Source: MGBC163016 sp964649145
Lineage (GTDB): Bacteria; Actinomycetota; Coriobacteriia; Coriobacteriales; Eggerthellaceae
Direction: 5' to 3'
Assembly (NCBI GenBank): GCA_964649145.1
Contig: CAZYOQ010000002.1
Span: forward strand, 1-64,000
Length of the DNA: 64,000 nt
Below are positions 62,668 through 64,000 of the stretch, piece after piece. Each line of letters starts with the position of its first letter. Position 1 is the stretch's first letter. A program made the position numbers and the translations under genes. The notes under the pieces were generated by a model. It was given only the letters and a program-made list of their open reading frames with translations. It did no database searches and had not been told where the DNA came from.

Positions 62668-63480
62668 TTACATAAAGTTCTCAAGCCCAATGATAAGCCC
62701 CGACTTCTCTTCTACCGATCGTATTCCTAGCAAGACTCCTGGCATGTAGGAGTGACGATCCCATGAGTCATGTCTGATAGTAAGTGTTTGCCCAAAAGAC
62801 CCAAAAACTACTTCCTGGCTTGCGACGTATCCCATGCTTCTGACGGAATGCACGAACACACCATCGACATTCGCACCCCTAGCACCTTCCATCCCCGGAA
62901 GTTCTGTTTCCGCACCCGGAGCCTTGGTAATGTTTGACCCTCTTGCAGAAGCGATCATCTTTGCAGTATTTACAGCTGTGCCTGAAGGCGCATCTTTTTT
63001 CTTAGCATGATGAAACTCTATTACCTCAGATTCTGGGAAATACGGAGCCGCAGCTTTTGCAAACTGCATCATCAACACCGCGCCCGTAGTGAAATTAGGA
63101 GCATAGAACAAACAAGCATCATTTCTTGCAAGCTTGCTTAGCTCTTCTAGCTTTTTGTTAGACAGCCCTGTTGTACCAACAACACAATTAACACCTCTAG
63201 AAATTGCCTTTGAAATATTGCCTTCCACAGAACTTGGCTGAGTGAAATCGACCATTACGTCGATTTCACATTCGTCTAAAGCCTTTTCTAAGGAATTGAA
63301 AACAGGAAAGGCCGTATTGCTATTTGTAACCTCACTGTTTGCTTGGGGTATTTCTCCTTCTGCAGTGGGCGCATTGAGGTCAATTCCACATACGCATTGC
63401 ATATCCTCAGCAGCCGCAACGGCATCAACAACAGTGTGGCCCATACGACCCAAATATCCACATACTGCTACTTTGATCAC
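62668..63480 (-). CDS. dapB: 4-hydroxy-tetrahydrodipicolinate reductase
   Basis: A 270-aa NAD(P)H-dependent reductase. The nucleotide-binding VCGYLGRMGHTVV lies near residues 6-18, DFTQPSSVEGN near 78-88, GTTGLSNKKLEEL near 103-115, and catalytic VIEFHHAKKKDAPSGTA near 153-169. The GMEGARG segment follows near 198-204. It acts after DapA. It starts 15 bases after the end of pnp on the same strand, so it may be cotranscribed with it. Confidence 0.95.
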   Translation of the reverse strand: MIKVAVCGYLGRMGHTVVDAVAAAEDMQCVCGIDLNAPTAEGEIPQANSEVTNSNTAFPVFNSLEKALDECEIDVMVDFTQPSSVEGNISKAISRGVNCVVGTTGLSNKKLEELSKLARNDACLFYAPNFTTGAVLMMQFAKAAAPYFPESEVIEFHHAKKKDAPSGTAVNTAKMIASARGSNITKAPGAETELPGMEGARGANVDGVFVHSVRSMGYVASQEVVFGSFGQTLTIRHDSWDRHSYMPGVLLGIRSVEEKSGLIIGLENFM

Positions 63481-63495
63481 TTTTAAGCGCTCCTT

Positions 63496-64000
63496 TTAAG
63501 CCTTATGCGATCTTCTTGGAGTACGAGAGTGCTTAGCGCTCCTATCGTCAAAGTCTCTGTGAGAACTTGAACTTGCGGGGGCGTTTGGCTTGTCAAGGCG
63601 GTCAAGCGAGATTTTGCCGTTTTTAGGATCGATATCTTGAATCTTTACCTTAACGATCTCTCCCATCGAGAGCACGTCTTCTACCGAGTTAACATGGCCA
63701 TTTGCAATCTTAGAAATATGCAAAAGTCCGTCTTTGCTTGGGGTAAGCCTAATGAATGCTCCGAAATCTTTGATGCCAACAACTTCGCCTTCATAAACTT
63801 CGCCGACTTCAGGTTCTTTAACGATGTCTAAAATCATCTTTTTTGCAGCTTCGCCGGCAGAACCTTCTGTGGCTGCAATATGAACGGTTCCATCTTCCTG
63901 TATCTCGATTTCGGCTCCGGTTTCATCTTGTATGCCGCGAATGACCTTACCGCCTGTGCCAATAACTTCGCGAATCTTGTCTGTGGGCACATGAATTGTT
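63496..64000 (-). CDS. pnp: Polynucleotide phosphorylase, C-terminal part (runs off the window)
   Basis: Only the last 168 residues or so are in the window; the reading frame is open to the window edge at 64000. A KH domain with REVIGTGGKVIRGIQDETGA is followed by an S1 domain beginning VGEVYEGEVVGIKDFGAFIRL, the C-terminal order of PNPase. The tail is Ser/His/Arg rich. PNPase degrades RNA 3'-5' by phosphorolysis, completing the RNA-decay set with RNases Y and J. Confidence 0.93.
   Translation of the reverse strand, partial: TIHVPTDKIREVIGTGGKVIRGIQDETGAEIEIQEDGTVHIAATEGSAGEAAKKMILDIVKEPEVGEVYEGEVVGIKDFGAFIRLTPSKDGLLHISKIANGHVNSVEDVLSMGEIVKVKIQDIDPKNGKISLDRLDKPNAPASSSSHRDFDDRSAKHSRTPRRSHKA

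Overview
The window looks like a chromosomal segment of an anaerobic, Gram-positive-type actinobacterium. My best guess is class Coriobacteriia (Eggerthellales-like), with unusually low G+C judged by eye. Supporting signs are RNase Y plus RNase J, SpoVS, RodZ and FtsK proteins with long disordered parts, meso-diaminopimelate genes (dapA, dapB, dapF), menaquinone synthesis (menA), a six-subunit Ech-type [NiFe] hydrogenase and ferredoxin-linked 2-oxoacid oxidation. This placement is inference; I see no rRNA or other taxonomic marker.

Layout. 1-2.5 kb: tRNA-Cys, an unknown membrane-anchored protein, a TerC-family protein, tRNA-Leu and tRNA-Val. 2.6-7.1 kb: a compact three-gene accessory cluster: an ArsM-like methyltransferase that has lost the arsenic-binding cysteines, a COG0523/CobW-type GTPase, and a 717-residue fusion of a canonical ArsM to an ArsS-type radical SAM enzyme. 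Its leader can fold into two overlapping hairpins, one of which hides the ribosome binding site. 7.2-12 kb: lipid kinase, RNase D, zinc protease, exonuclease VII, HIT protein. 12.2-16.8 kb: ackA-pta, then UDP-galactopyranose mutase and a glycosyltransferase. 16.8-23.4 kb: degV, ileS-lspA-rluA family-coaBC, tRNA-Pro. 23.7-29.1 kb: echABCDEF, closed by a clear terminator. 29.2-34.2 kb: envelope genes (CDP-alcohol transferase, VanW protein, D-Ala-D-Ala carboxypeptidase) and an FHA protein. 34.2-38.3 kb: iorAB, ACT protein and phenylacetate-CoA ligase-like protein. 38.4-42.7 kb: GluQ-RS, menA, a DUF721-like protein, dut, nrdR, lexA. 42.7-64 kb: a nearly continuous minus-strand housekeeping run (hflX, dapF, miaA, miaB, spoVS, a GHKL ATPase, rny, recX, recA, pgsA-cinA fusion, rimO, yajQ, rodZ-like, ftsK, RNase J, dapA, dapB, pnp).

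How the genes work together. IorAB oxidises arylpyruvates to aryl-acyl-CoA with reduced ferredoxin. The PaaK-like ligase handles the same CoA thioesters, Pta/AckA conserve energy from acetyl phosphate, and Ech can reoxidise ferredoxin as H2 while moving ions. This suggests amino-acid fermentation with hydrogen evolution. lexA and recA have matching SOS boxes lying inside their promoters, and a related half-degenerate site lies in the apparent promoter of menA.

The most unusual region is the ArsM-like / GTPase / ArsM-ArsS cluster with its switch-like leader. I see no insertion sequence, prophage, CRISPR array or rRNA. No stretch longer than 300 bases lacks a gene; the longest is 23417-23671 (255 bases), described below.
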